A DNA stretch of 64,000 nucleotides. It comes from Nemertoderma westbladi (Eukaryota > Xenacoelomorpha > Nemertodermatida > Nemertodermatidae). Made by a program: the position numbers and the translations under genes. The notes beneath the pieces are model-generated. The model made no database searches and was not told where the DNA came from. It saw only the letters and a list, made by a program, of their open reading frames with translations. The first letter of the stretch is position 1; every line of letters begins with the position of its first letter. Shown here in pieces: positions 41,701-53,006 of this stretch. Location of the stretch: the NCBI GenBank assembly GCA_032718475.1, contig JAUCBJ010009044.1:23237-87236 (forward strand), in the 5' to 3' direction.

Positions 41701-44129
41701 TCTCTACCAGCCATCGAGAACTTTATAATTTCCCGTTCATATTTTGGTCATGTTCTCCCTACGTATTCCTATTAACTCCATGTGTTTGGAGACGCCAGCG
41801 ATATGGGAATAGGTATAGTAGCCTACCTGAGAGTGGAAACTCCGGATGGAATCAAAGTCGCCTTGATTACCTCTAAGGCATTGATAAACAACAAGTTGAA
41901 AGTTCCTCGAGCGGAGTTAAAAGCGGCTTTATACGGTACAGCCATCGGCCGGAATGTAACAGAACAGATCGAATATCCACTGGAGAAAACTGTCTATTGG
42001 ACCGATGCTTTACTCGTGTTGGAGTATATAACCAATGAAGTCTGTCAGTTCAGCGTCTTCATTACCAACAGAGTAGCCATTATACTTAGTCGCACGAAGA
42101 TGGATCAATGGAGACATTGCCCCGGAACGATTAATCCAGCAGACATTGCCTCTAGGGGAGCAACTCCACAAGAACTGATAGATACTACAGACTGGTTAGG
42201 TGGACCCGACTTCCTAAGCAAAGAAGAGGATGAATGGCCTCCTCATCTTACTACAGCGGAGATTAGACAGGCCAAGGGAGCGGAGAAAGTCAAACCTAAA
42301 ACTCGGGCGAGTAAATCGAAGTTATTTAAACCCGTGGTAGATCTATCTGTACTACACACTTCTGGAGACGACGCTTTGGATCCGAAACCCACAGCCACAA
42401 ATAAGTCTGTTGTGGAAATCAGAGAGAAGGATTGGAAATCTGGAATACCAGACGTCTCGCAAGGACTCTCACCTCTCCTGCAGAGAGCGATATATCACTA
42501 CAGTTCCTGGAATCGGCTCTGTAAAGCCGTTACATATTTAAAGCGATGTTTTCATCATCACTACTCCAGGGCGAAGACCAATAGTGATACCGCTCCACTG
42601 ACATCGGTGCAGGTCCATGTTGTTAAAGATCTTCCCAAATATAAGATATCCGACAGGTTTCTGAAGGAGAAGATCAGTTATCAGGAGCATGAAGAAACCA
42701 ACAAGCAGATGCTGAGACTCCTGCAATGCTATGAGGATTCCGATAACTATTTCCTGTTGTTGAGAAATCCACAGATGCGCTTAAGGGATCGTTTCTCTTG
42801 CACAATGATAGATGGGTTGATACGTGTTGGAGGGAGATTAACTAATGCTCCATTATCCTTTGACACTAAGTTTCCCATACTCATTAGAAATCTTGAAATA
42901 CAAATCAAGATGATTGTAGATGTTCACAGCAAACTTTATCATGCTGGTAGAGAACGAGTTCTTAGCGAAATTCGAACTCGCTATTATTTTTATAAACCCC
43001 GTAGAGCTCTGAACCAAGTTCTTAGGAACTGCATACCCTGTAGGAAAGTATTCAGTAGGCCTTTAACACAGCGAGAGGCAGAATTACCTAGGGAACGAGT
43101 AAGCTTCTATGAACCACCCTTTACTAATACCGGTGTAGATTTATCTGGCCCTATTGAAGTATATCGTGCTAGGACTATAGTCAAGAGATGGTGTGTCATC
43201 TTTGTTTGTATGACTTGTAGAGCTATCCATCTCGATATGGTGAACAATTTATCTACCAACAGCTTCCTATTGAGCTTACGACGACAGATCGCTCGCTTTG
43301 GAACTAGTAACACGATGAGATCTGATAAGGGAACGAACTTCATTGGTGCCAACAATGAAATCAAAGCTTACGTCAAAGATTGGAACCAAAGACAGGTGGA
43401 CGATCAGCTAAGGGTAACAGCGTCTAGCTGGACCTTCAACGCCGCCGACTCCCCTTGGTGGGGAGGAGAGATTAATCAGGAGCGTGAAGACCGCATTTCA
43501 CTTCATAGTGCCGTGCCGCGCGTATCTCACCGACGAACTTTTGCGGATGTTAATGGAGGAAATCGCCGCCTATCTCAACGAGAGACTGCTTATGCCAGTC
43601 TCATCGAGTCCCGATTCCCTGGAAGCGCTAACACCCGCGCACTTCCTACTGAAGAAACCTGTAGCCATGCTCCCACGATCGGAAATCACAGACGGAGATG
43701 AATACTGCCGGCAAACTTGGCAACTTATGCAGTTGTTATCCCGTCGTTTCGCTGACCATTTCGAAAAACATTATCTGCCCACGCTACAACTTCGAACTAA
43801 GTGGTTTGCGCAGCAAGAAAACGTCAGCGCTGGAGACATGGTCCTTATTGTGGATTCAGATCTTCCACGTAAGCGGTGGCAGACGGGTCGTATCATCGAG
43901 ACTCACATCTCGGATGATGGTTTGGTGCGATCGGTAGAACTCGTCGTCATGTGACGTAACTTCAAGAAACCTGGAATTGTCTTCGAGACACAGCAGCTCA
44001 ATCGCCCAGTTGGTCGTTTATGTTTGCTGGAAAGAGACAGAGAACTCTCCGGAAACTATGGAAGGCAAGATACTCTTCCCACGACCACCTCCCTAATCCA
44101 ACCAACATCTAGGGACTCCCCAACGTAAC
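38770..44129 (+). pseudogene. pol: BEL/Pao gag end, protease, RT, RNase H and integrase, with breaks
   Basis: First open part 38782-41775: zinc knuckle CYNCLRQGHQRRTC (residues 194-207), protease DSGS (337-340), RT motif A FASDIEGMF with Asp 753, and YMDD at 832-835. A TAA at 41773-41775 interrupts the same frame just before the RNase H start (HVFGDASDMG). Second part 41782-43701: RNase H, the HHCC zinc-binding region (LYHAGRERVL, NCIPCRKVF), integrase Asp 453 and Asp 515, and Glu 563. A 2-base loss just after that Glu shifts the frame; the integrase C-terminus and DUF5641-like domain continue at about 43469-43954 in another frame. A TGA at 43952-43954 interrupts it before the usual RPVGRLCLLE end. 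The element is therefore inactive for pol in cis. Confidence 0.93.
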
Positions 44130-45760
44130 AGCGTCTGGAGTGGGTGTGTGACTATATTATTTTATATTCTTATTATTTTATATTTATGTATGTATTATTA
44201 TGTAATTTTATTATAATCGTTTTCTTTAATTTTATTTAGTAGAATGTTATTTTAGCAATTATTTAGTAGATTAGTGCAATATATATTAGTGTTTATTACT
44301 TAATTACTTATATATTATATATTTAGAGCGACGGCGAGAAATAATTCTTTTTCTCTTTCCTTACTGTCCGTATTACATTACAAATACGTAACTACAGTAA
44401 GATGAAATATCCGTACTTATTAAAGTACAATAAAGCTCCTACTATATTCAAGTATTATTGGTAAAGTAGAGTATTAGGAATGCAAAATTCAGATCCTCGT
44501 GTCTCGGCTAAACCAAGCTCTGGGTAGACCTTGGAAACGACTTGCCTCTTCTCACTGACATTGCTTCTTGCGATATTGCTCTCATACCGTATATTAAATA
44601 ATACATATAGTAGCGTGATGTCCCTTTAACAGTAGCGTACAACGCAAATAAATCTGTTAAACCCTTTGACCATCTGTAATTCTAGTCGATTAAGATATCG
44701 CGGCACCCACCAATATACTTGAAAGACAAAATTCTAGAATCAGTGGTTAACGTCCCCAGACAAGTTCTGGAATAAACCGGTGCCCATCTTAAATATTAAT
44801 TATTAATATTTATAAAATCTGTCAAATTTCAGATACTTTAAAATTCTAGTCGATTAAGATATCGTAGCACTTACCGATATTCTTAAAAGACAAAATTCCT
44901 AGAATCAAGGATCCCAGTCCCCAGACATGTTCTGGAATAAAATTGTGTCTATTTAATATTAAATAATAAATTTTACGGGAATAAATTTAAATTCATATTT
45001 TAATGAATTTGATAAATTGTTATTTTTATACAATTTATAACATTCCCAAAATTACATTAATTAATAGATCATGGGAGCGGAGATTCACCCTATTAAGTAT
45101 ATTAGTGTGCGAGAATCTCCAATATATAGTCAATAGCCGATAAAATTCATAAAATCATGTATAAAGGGGATATTGACAATTAAAGAATTACTATTAAATA
45201 GCATCCCAGATCTGTATGCATGAGAATTACCCTAATTCTACCGCTAGCTTTCCATAATGTCACCATAGCAACAACCACGCTAGAATTCGAAGTGAGTTAA
45301 AAGAACAATAGAAAGCTTGCCCCATTGAATAGCATAGGGAATAAATAGCACACTGTTAGTATCCAAGGATACATAATAATAACGTGGCATTCTGGAAGGC
45401 ACTTGACTAACGGACAAATTTCCCGAATGTGTACAATTTGTGACAGTTGTGTGGAATTTGTGCGTTTATAGGTGAATGTTACTACTAAAGTGTGTTTACA
45501 GTAGCGAGTCGCAATTGTGAAAGTAGCCCTAACTCTGCAGCAAGAACCTGAAGTAAATCTAAGCCTTTGGGACGGACAGTGGAGTGACTTGTGCCGGTTA
45601 TCGTTGTCGTTGTGTAGCTTCTACGTTGGCGAAAACACAGCGACGACAGTACATCGGCGCTGAGGATCTTGCACTGTCCGGGGGCAGAGAGGGGTAGGCA
45701 GCGACGCCCGCTAGCCTAAATATAAACTCATTATAATATTGATAAACTCATACAGCAGAT
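44130..45760 (+). other. Non-coding spacer between pol and the 3' ORF of the BEL element
   Basis: AT-rich, with a diverged ~170-bp duplication (TTCTAGTCGATTAAGATATC at about 44681 and 44846; CCCCAGACA(A/T)GTTCTGGAATAAA in both). It may hold a promoter or splice acceptor for the downstream ORF, but I could not identify either. Confidence 0.65.
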
Positions 45761-48700
45761 ATGACTGAGTTGATAGAAGAGGATCTTGGTATCAGGGAGC
45801 GATATACTCTACCTTTACAAGCGTTTGTTGATAGCTTGATACACGGTGACGCTGGTCCAACTATTACGGAGGACGATGGTCGTTATATCGAACCGCCAAT
45901 GTCCCAGGAGCAACTTACGCGTGAATTGGATTATAGAAAATTCACCGCTCGCTATACGCATCGTAATACTGGCCATCCTATCGATTTACACGATACGGAC
46001 GATGTAGACACCGAAAGGGAAATGGTTTTATTTAAATATCATACCCAGCGGAGTCGGAACGATAAACCGAGAATAGAACACGAGAATTCTATTCGAAACA
46101 GACTCGAAAGGGAAGACGTTGAAGAGCCGGATAAACGCTGCGACTTCAACGATTATCTGGAATTCCTGAGAGAAACATATCTCAATATTGCCAGTCAACA
46201 AAATCTAGAAACTCGATATCCTCAAGGTATACATCATGACCCTATGATAGAACTCAAACGACTCTATTTCACTATGATGTATCTTACCGCCGATCGACCG
46301 CTACCTGTCGTCCCAGATAGCTTCGAACAGATGGAGGAATATTGTGAAACTGGAGAACGATCACCCGCGTTTCCCCTGCAGGACGTGCGTCTTTGGTATT
46401 ACTGCGATGAATGCCCTAGACCCAATCAGCAAACGGAAAGACATAAACATCCGCGGAGACGTTGCGCTAAACACAGTTTTACACGATATACTTATGGAAG
46501 TTTCGAGCGAAACCTGTTCGACGTATCACCTACGCTCGCTCGACTCAAACAATCCTTGAATAAACCAATGATCAGAGTTCCGGAATACTCGGTCAGACCT
46601 CCTCATTCCTCAGTGAGACCTCAAACGCTTGATCCTAATAGTATAACGGATCCCCCTGAACTGTACTCACTATTTAAAGATCTTGTGTTACCCGAACAGT
46701 TGATCGGTGGCACTCCGGTAGTGGGCTCACTAGATATTTGCCAACCTTACCTAGCCGGATTAGGACGCGGTCATCTAATATCGCCGTTTAACCCGTACAA
46801 CCGTCCAGGCTTAACCCCGATACAACCCGTTACTGAAGTCGAAGAGAGTGTTGTCCGAAACGCGTTAGATGCTATTCGGCAGAAGATCGGAAAAGGAACT
46901 TACGATTGTTTAGAGAAACGCAAATTGCAGCAACAAGTTCAAGCGGTGAAAGAATTAGCTTTACCCCAGTTCGATAGAGAAATCCAGAATCTCGAGGAAG
47001 ACATCGAACGTGGACGAACCTACTCTTTACAAGAGTTCCTAGACGAGCGTTTACAACAACAAGCGGAGGAAAATCAGCTCGAGGAGAAACACATAGAAAT
47101 GGATGAGAGAGAAGAAGCAGCTTTAGCCCAGCCAGAAGCTCAAATTCTTATGACGGATATCTATTCTAAAACCATCATCCATCCTTCGATGGTTCCCCAT
47201 TTCGGAGACAAACTCTTCGCCACGGCACAGCCTCAACCGGTTGATATCAACCTAAGATCTCGAGATCTTATCGCTGACACTCCCATGTTGCAACGTCCGC
47301 CAATCGAGGCCGCTCGTGTCGATGGTATACTCGTTGAACCTCCGGACAATAGAGCGGATCTTGTCCATCGTATGGTACACAATGTTAAGATACGCGCTAG
47401 ACCTTTACCGAACTCGTTTTATGGGATCAAAGATCACCCTTATTACGTCAATCTAACGCAATATTACATGGTAAAACCGGAAGATCCTACACATAGTCTG
47501 AGGTTTCTACCACTAATAAATCCTCTCGATCTTGTCGAACTCGAACAACTGCAGAAACATCTTGATCAGTTAGTTAAAGTAAACTCATTTCGAAAACCCT
47601 ATAATGTTTCCAGGATAGAGAAAGAGACAATACCTCCGTATAATCTTGATGGATTCATCAAAACTCGATTAGTACACTGGAATCTCGACGTGTTATTCGA
47701 GGAGGAAAGAATACAACGATATGGAGATGTAGAAACATATACTACACAATATTTAAAGTATAGAGATCTACCTAATGCTAGTGAATGCGCTACCTTGTGG
47801 CATCCAGTGGGAATGACTCTAGAAAACGCCACTAAAGAGTGGAATGAGACTCTTAACGTTATCGAGATGTATGGAGTTGTCACTTACGATAACGAAGGTA
47901 GCGTTCTGGTTGGAGAACTGGGAACTACGCGAATGATACACATACGAGGACTAGCTGGTTCTACCCACGTATTTACTCGAGCGTGTTCCGATGTGATTGA
48001 TTATTCTTTTGAGACCCTTACCGAGATACAAAAGAAACTCCGACATGGACAATTCGAACTCGCGCAGCGTTACGTCACTGACACCGAGCGCAAACCGGCC
48101 ATGGGTATCGATGGATCGATGTTACCCCAGCCCGTGCTCGAGATGTTGTTTAACGAAAGAATCCTTAAAATCGGCTCAGCTGTTTATGGAGATCTCCAAA
48201 ACGACTTTCGGAACATGGAAAACATTCCATACCCTTTCGTCGATACTCAGCTGATTGCTCCCTGGGCAGAAGGCCGAGGTTTCTTCCGCACTATGTATGC
48301 AAATACACCCAGCGGCATTACTAAAGTACAACGAACCTCCATCGGACATCTTGCCTTTCAAGAATACGGATGGAATTTCAAGGTTGGAAATCCTATCAAC
48401 TACCGACAAGTATATGGAGATCATTATTCTCGATTATACTTTGACGGACCATTGACCGCCCCTGGCGCCGTGTATAGCTTTATGAGTGTTCCACTTCGTC
48501 CCTCCTTAGCTATATACACGATCTTTGAAAACGCCGCACTTGCCGGTTGGCTAGCCGATGTGTGCAGTCGTACCATACGCGCCCATCCCTTAATACTTGG
48601 AACCAAACTCGCCAAGCTAGATGAAAACAATAAATTCATCCGCTTCGAATGTTTCAGGCGCTTTCTGACTCCGTTCCGTAACGTTGATAGTCAGTTCAAG

Positions 48701-50089
48701 GACCGCGCTCTGACCAAACTCAGCCTAAGAGACTTCCGTAACGTTGATAGTCAGTTCAAGGAACGCGCTCTGACCAAACTCAGCCTAAGAGACTCAGCTG
48801 CGGAGAAGTTAGACAGCGCGGGATTCGCCCTTTTCAAGGACGTTTGTATACAGAACTTACATTCATCTGTTATACAAAGACCTCGAATACCCACGGGTTA
48901 TTCTGTCGTGGAAGTTCAGACAGTTGGTTCGCTTGCGGAGACAGCCGCACCTATCTCAGCTATGCAATTGGAAGACGAACCAATATGCTTAGAATCTGAG
49001 GCGATCCAGCCTACAGCGCCCCGGAGCAGCGATAACGACTACGTCTTGGAATGGTATCAAGGTCCACAATGTCTCACCGCATACGATTATCGGCACGCCA
49101 ACTATGTTTCTCGAAAACGTTGCCGATTATGCACATCGAGAGATCATTTCACCCCTATGGACTCAGACGTACCCTGCTCCTATTTCCACGAACAACCGAT
49201 GATGGAGATCTATTGCGCGTATTGCAGACTCAATAACTCCCACATTTTTGCAGTTTGCCCCCAATTTATGACTCAATGCCACCACTGTCAACTTAAAGGA
49301 CATGCCAGTTTTAATTGCCCTTTTAACCGCGATTTGGAAAGCGTAGATGAGATGATTACCCTGCGCTACATCCGAGCTTGGGAAGCGAACGCGGATTTGC
49401 ATTGTGAGTCACGCCATCGCTATTACCCTGGACGCACCTACGAGGGAGTTTACGCGTTCCATCCTTATCTATTCGCGTCTGTTGAACAAAAAACAAGCAC
49501 ACCGAGTTACGGACTAATGAAGCGTGTTGGTGAGTGTATTTCCACCAAATTTGTTCGAAAATATCTCAGTGAGTGTATTTCCACCAAATTTGTTCGAAAA
49601 TATCTCAGGAACGTCAATCCTAACGATATTAATTCATACCATTTGATCAATTTCATCCGTCAAGACCCTGAGTATGGCGATTTATTTATCAACTCGCACC
49701 CTGAGTTACAGGAAGTATCTCGACGGCCCTACGAATATCGAGCCAGAGAACACGAGCTGGAAAGAACCATTAAACCGAGGAAGTTTCTCACCACTCACGG
49801 TCCACCTACCGCTATTGTCCAGACAACTCGTCAGGGACCAGTAGGAGCTGCCGTCCTAAGACGCGCCCTAAAGGCCGTTAGACCTCGCTCCACTGAAGTT
49901 GATATCGATCAACCAGGTACCTCGACCGGTGGATACACCGATCGTAATCCTAAACCTTCTGATGCAATTGTAATGCACCCTTCACCCAGGAGTTATAGCT
50001 CTCCTAGTAAAGTGGCTCGCCCCAAAGAGAAAAGGACTCTTGCTAGCCTCAAAAAACTGCGTAAACGCCGTCCGCGTAAGAAAGACTAA
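45761..50089 (+). CDS. Unknown 1442-residue protein with a CCHC zinc knuckle, encoded 3' of pol
   Basis: Uninterrupted from ATG 45761 to TAA, same strand as gag-pol and 79 bp before the 3' LTR. I do not recognise the family. Visible parts: an acidic N-terminus; a Cys/His cluster near residues 215-240 (YYCDECP, RRRCAKH); a Glu/Gln-rich coiled-coil-like stretch near 385-465; a long globular middle; a Cys-rich region with a CX2CX5HX4C finger (CAYCRLNNSHIFAVC) and a canonical CX2CX4HX4C knuckle CHHCQLKGHASFNC at 1173-1186; and a very basic end (KKLRKRRPRKKD). Two in-frame tandem duplications are present (60 bp at 48674-48793, 39 bp at 49531-49608). No signal peptide or membrane segment is apparent, so it is unlike an envelope protein. 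It could be a second Gag-like RNA-binding protein or a captured gene. Unlike pol it has no breaks. Confidence 0.85.
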   Translation: MTELIEEDLGIRERYTLPLQAFVDSLIHGDAGPTITEDDGRYIEPPMSQEQLTRELDYRKFTARYTHRNTGHPIDLHDTDDVDTEREMVLFKYHTQRSRNDKPRIEHENSIRNRLEREDVEEPDKRCDFNDYLEFLRETYLNIASQQNLETRYPQGIHHDPMIELKRLYFTMMYLTADRPLPVVPDSFEQMEEYCETGERSPAFPLQDVRLWYYCDECPRPNQQTERHKHPRRRCAKHSFTRYTYGSFERNLFDVSPTLARLKQSLNKPMIRVPEYSVRPPHSSVRPQTLDPNSITDPPELYSLFKDLVLPEQLIGGTPVVGSLDICQPYLAGLGRGHLISPFNPYNRPGLTPIQPVTEVEESVVRNALDAIRQKIGKGTYDCLEKRKLQQQVQAVKELALPQFDREIQNLEEDIERGRTYSLQEFLDERLQQQAEENQLEEKHIEMDEREEAALAQPEAQILMTDIYSKTIIHPSMVPHFGDKLFATAQPQPVDINLRSRDLIADTPMLQRPPIEAARVDGILVEPPDNRADLVHRMVHNVKIRARPLPNSFYGIKDHPYYVNLTQYYMVKPEDPTHSLRFLPLINPLDLVELEQLQKHLDQLVKVNSFRKPYNVSRIEKETIPPYNLDGFIKTRLVHWNLDVLFEEERIQRYGDVETYTTQYLKYRDLPNASECATLWHPVGMTLENATKEWNETLNVIEMYGVVTYDNEGSVLVGELGTTRMIHIRGLAGSTHVFTRACSDVIDYSFETLTEIQKKLRHGQFELAQRYVTDTERKPAMGIDGSMLPQPVLEMLFNERILKIGSAVYGDLQNDFRNMENIPYPFVDTQLIAPWAEGRGFFRTMYANTPSGITKVQRTSIGHLAFQEYGWNFKVGNPINYRQVYGDHYSRLYFDGPLTAPGAVYSFMSVPLRPSLAIYTIFENAALAGWLADVCSRTIRAHPLILGTKLAKLDENNKFIRFECFRRFLTPFRNVDSQFKDRALTKLSLRDFRNVDSQFKERALTKLSLRDSAAEKLDSAGFALFKDVCIQNLHSSVIQRPRIPTGYSVVEVQTVGSLAETAAPISAMQLEDEPICLESEAIQPTAPRSSDNDYVLEWYQGPQCLTAYDYRHANYVSRKRCRLCTSRDHFTPMDSDVPCSYFHEQPMMEIYCAYCRLNNSHIFAVCPQFMTQCHHCQLKGHASFNCPFNRDLESVDEMITLRYIRAWEANADLHCESRHRYYPGRTYEGVYAFHPYLFASVEQKTSTPSYGLMKRVGECISTKFVRKYLSECISTKFVRKYLRNVNPNDINSYHLINFIRQDPEYGDLFINSHPELQEVSRRPYEYRAREHELERTIKPRKFLTTHGPPTAIVQTTRQGPVGAAVLRRALKAVRPRSTEVDIDQPGTSTGGYTDRNPKPSDAIVMHPSPRSYSSPSKVARPKEKRTLASLKKLRKRRPRKKD

Positions 50090-50167
50090 CTGTTTAGAGT
50101 TTTTTTATATTTTAGAAACTGTGATTTTTTATATTTTATAGAATTAAATCCCATTTTCTGGGAGCGG

Positions 50168-51029
50168 TGTAAAGGCTTTTGCGGAATTAGCTGGTTATTT
50201 TCCCCGCAAAGTACTCTGTAGTTGTTTTAACGGACATAAAAAGCCGTTTCCTTACTGTACCGGTGTTTTAGTGGACATAAAAAGCCATTTCTTCTGTATG
50301 TGTACTTTAGCGGACATAACTAGCGATTTTATGTCGCAATAAGCCAAATGCTCTAAACATTGGAACTCAAATGACGACATCTACCATCAGCTGTGTCCAC
50401 GTGTAACTTTTTCTTTGTTCGTTCTTTGTTCGGTCGACCAATCAGAGCGGTTTTGACTCTGTGTTGGAGATTGTATACAGAAACTCATGCAATTCAGTCA
50501 GTGTGTGTATCTTTCTAAGCCCAGAACACCGGCTTCGGATTCTTCTGTACTTCTGTGGAAGTTTCAGACTTTAGCCAAACATTAGTAGGCTTTGGTCATA
50601 GAAACGTATAACTGTTATCGCACCACATATCCTAATCCTATCAATGCAAATCATATTGTCAACTACAAACACCGCATTTTTACTGCTATTTACTGTCGGT
50701 TATTAATTATATCAGTTGATGGAATATTGTTATATTTGGATAATATCGATAAATAATCATAAAACCCCCAATCTTCTTGATATACTGAAGGTAAGAGACC
50801 GGTTACATATAACAATTGCGACTTACATTAAAGTGGTTTTGGAGTGAATCTAATGCTATTTCATAGGCACTACATGTGTCGGTTGCTGTTCTCTTTATAT
50901 GTGACTAAAATTAGTGAAGGTCGGCAGATCGGGTGTATCAAATACTCGTCATAGGCTAAAGTCGATTTATAATCTAGAAGACATCTAAATTTGGCAGGTT
51001 AAACTGCTAAAGGTCTAAAAGCGCGAACA
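50168..51029 (+). repeat. Right LTR of the BEL/Pao element, internally deleted (862 bp)
   Basis: Matches the left LTR from TGTAAAGG to GCGCGAACA. It jumps from GGCAGATCGG straight to GTGTATCAAATACTC, lacking about 320 bp. Confidence 0.93.
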
Positions 51030-51775
51030 GACCCCTTGGAAGAGTAAACTGCTCTTTGGGGCCGTTTCCCAGGTTGCGGGTAAGGATAACATTTCACACA
51101 TCGCAGTAATTGTGATTGTGATTTGTCTGCTTAGGCGACTGCGTATTATATTTATTTAGATAAATAAAATAAATGGGTAAAACAAACACACAGCTCTTAC
51201 ACCCCCCAAACTAACAAAAAACATAGGATCAGGACATTAAGCCCAAAGGTAGTACTCAGTCCTAAGGCGATCAAAAAACGACACAAACAAGAAAAACAAA
51301 AACGACATAAACAAATATATTAAAACATGCTCAACATACAGTTATGTATCGCACCCTAACCCTAACCTAACCGTCATACACTAAATGATACCGGTAGTAT
51401 AGTGCACAAAAGCTAAGCCTATATTCTATAGAAAAATATATGACATTTTGTCGCCGTAAAGGAGTAGAACTCGGGCAAAAATAATTAATTTTATCAAAAA
51501 TATGGTTGCCTGAGACACAGTACGCGGTAATCTGGACACCTCCTCAGCTGGACGAAGGATTACCCAAAGCCTATCTATATTGCACCAATGACCTAAAAAA
51601 TCGCACCATGAACTCTGTTACTGTACCACCTATCCCAGACAGACATCAGACCACAGAACATTGGAACCCTGTACAGTAAGTAAATCAGTGATACCAATGG
51701 AAAAACTGGTAGGTTGCTGGGGCAAACACACACAGTATAAAAAATATATTAGATTTTACAATTTGCAGTAACTAT
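51030..51775. other. Unassigned sequence right of the BEL element
   Basis: No host exon or array resembling the 67-bp repeat is present on this side. A short CCCTAACCCTAACCTAACC stretch occurs near 51355. Nothing else recognised. Confidence 0.5.
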
Positions 51776-52170
51776 AAATACTAACTAACTATAAATATAT
51801 TTATGCGCACCAACTAAAGTAGACTAACTATAAATATATGTATACACACCAACTAAAGTAGACTAACTATAAATATATATATACGCACCAACTAAAGTAG
51901 ACTAACTATAAATATATGTATACGCACCAACTAAAGTAGACTAACTATAAACATATGTATACGCACCAACTAAAGTAGACTAACTATAAATATATATATA
52001 CGCACCAACTAAAGTAGACTAACTATAAATATATATATACGCACCAACTAAAGTAGACTAACTATAAATATATATATACGCACCAACTAAAGTAGACTAA
52101 CTATAAATATATATATACGCACCAACTAAAGTAGACTAACTATAAATATATGTATACGCACCAACTAACG
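51776..52170. repeat. 39-bp AT-rich minisatellite, about 10 copies
   Basis: Unit ACTAACTATAAATATATG/ATATACGCACCAACTAAAGTAG, very homogeneous; the array ends in ACGCACAACGCACAACGCAC. Confidence 0.95.
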
Positions 52171-52195
52171 CACAACGCACAACGCACAGCAGCTC

Positions 52196-53006
52196 GGTTC
52201 ATTCCTGCGAGTATCTTTCCGTGCAGTGTTTGGTGGTGCAGCACCATGAGAAGATGGAAATTTGGCACTACAGCGCTCAGCATCTGCTACTAAAGCGTCA
52301 AACTCTTTGCGTTCCCACATCTGGATTCGACGCAGTAAAGTCGTCTCACATCTGGGCTTTTGGAAACATTCGGGTCACGCTGAAAAATAGTGACAATGAA
52401 GCAGAGGCAACGCTCCGAGGGAAGTGAACCGTTGGCAAGGCCACCCACCTCGGTAGTTAGGATGTCCACGATCTTGCGCCCAACTTTACCGTCTGGGACC
52501 ACGTAATGACGGCCATGCAGACGGGTGAGGCGTTCACGGCGGGATTCCCAGGCTTGGTCAGTCGATGAACCAGGGATGTTCAAAAACTCACCACCGAATG
52601 CCTGTTCAAGTAACTCAGGGGCCGAGGTGTTTCTGACCTGGCCAACTGAAGGACGAGGCGTGCTTGCCCCCAATGCAACTGGAGGTGAGCAAAGGCGAAA
52701 GGTCTGATAGAGGGTGGAATCACCACTGGTATCCCCATCGCTGCTCCCACTAGACGATTCGGCCTCCAAACTCTCGTCGGGATCGTAGTCAGGGCTGATT
52801 ATGGGCGAGATTTGAAGAGGACCCTGGGCCTGGTGTGTAGTACATGGGTGCGAATCTGGTGGATCGATGTTGTGGGGGTTCCTGCAACCTGACGTTGCCA
52901 GGGCGGGACAACTTGTGCAACCTTTCCCGGCCCGGGTGCAGCCACACCGACTGGTCGCACATACCCTTATAAAGCAGGAGCAGCATTTATTTAAATATCT
53001 GTCCAT
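52196..53006 (-). pseudogene. Retroelement ORF fragment with a Cys-rich CXC-like start
   Basis: The minus-strand frame begins MDRYLNKCCSCF and has SRCGCTRAGKGCTSC and GCRNP, a Cys pattern like CXC zinc domains. It then has an acidic Ser-rich linker and a helical part with VVPDGKVGRKIVDILTTE and SERCLCFIVTIFQRDP. Around 52330-52345 the frame shifts; the continuation in another frame reads RRIQMWERKEFDALVADAER. I recall this block from ORFs preceding or within reverse transcriptase-bearing elements of marine invertebrates, not checked. No RT motif is present here. Confidence 0.6.

Larger units (their letters stand above)
31344..51029 (+). mobile_element. BEL/Pao LTR retrotransposon, 19.7 kb, with an extra 3' ORF
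   Basis: Bounded by two direct LTRs starting TGTAAAGG and ending GCGCGAACA (TG...CA). The order is LTR, 3.6-kb leader, gag, protease, RT, RNase H, integrase, a 1.6-kb spacer, a 1442-codon ORF, a purine-rich GGGAGCGG and the 3' LTR. Protease before RT, the zinc knuckle preceding the DSGS protease and RT type (YMDD) place it in BEL/Pao. Flanks do not match (CATTT left, GACCC right), so no target duplication is seen. BEL elements are usually much shorter (roughly 5-10 kb). Confidence 0.95.

Noticed and set aside
36106-43954. Reassigned stop codons (an alternative genetic code) to explain in-frame TAA in gag-pol
   Set aside because: The 15 myosin exons contain no in-frame stops at conserved positions, so the nuclear code is standard; the stops are better read as decay.
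45761-50089. Envelope gene of the BEL/Pao element
   Set aside because: The location fits, but I see no signal peptide, membrane anchor or cleavage site; the zinc knuckle and basic tail point to nucleic-acid binding.
51349-51372. Telomere-like CCCTAACCCTAACC
   Set aside because: Only about two to three units, interstitial and without further repeats; chance or a tiny relic.
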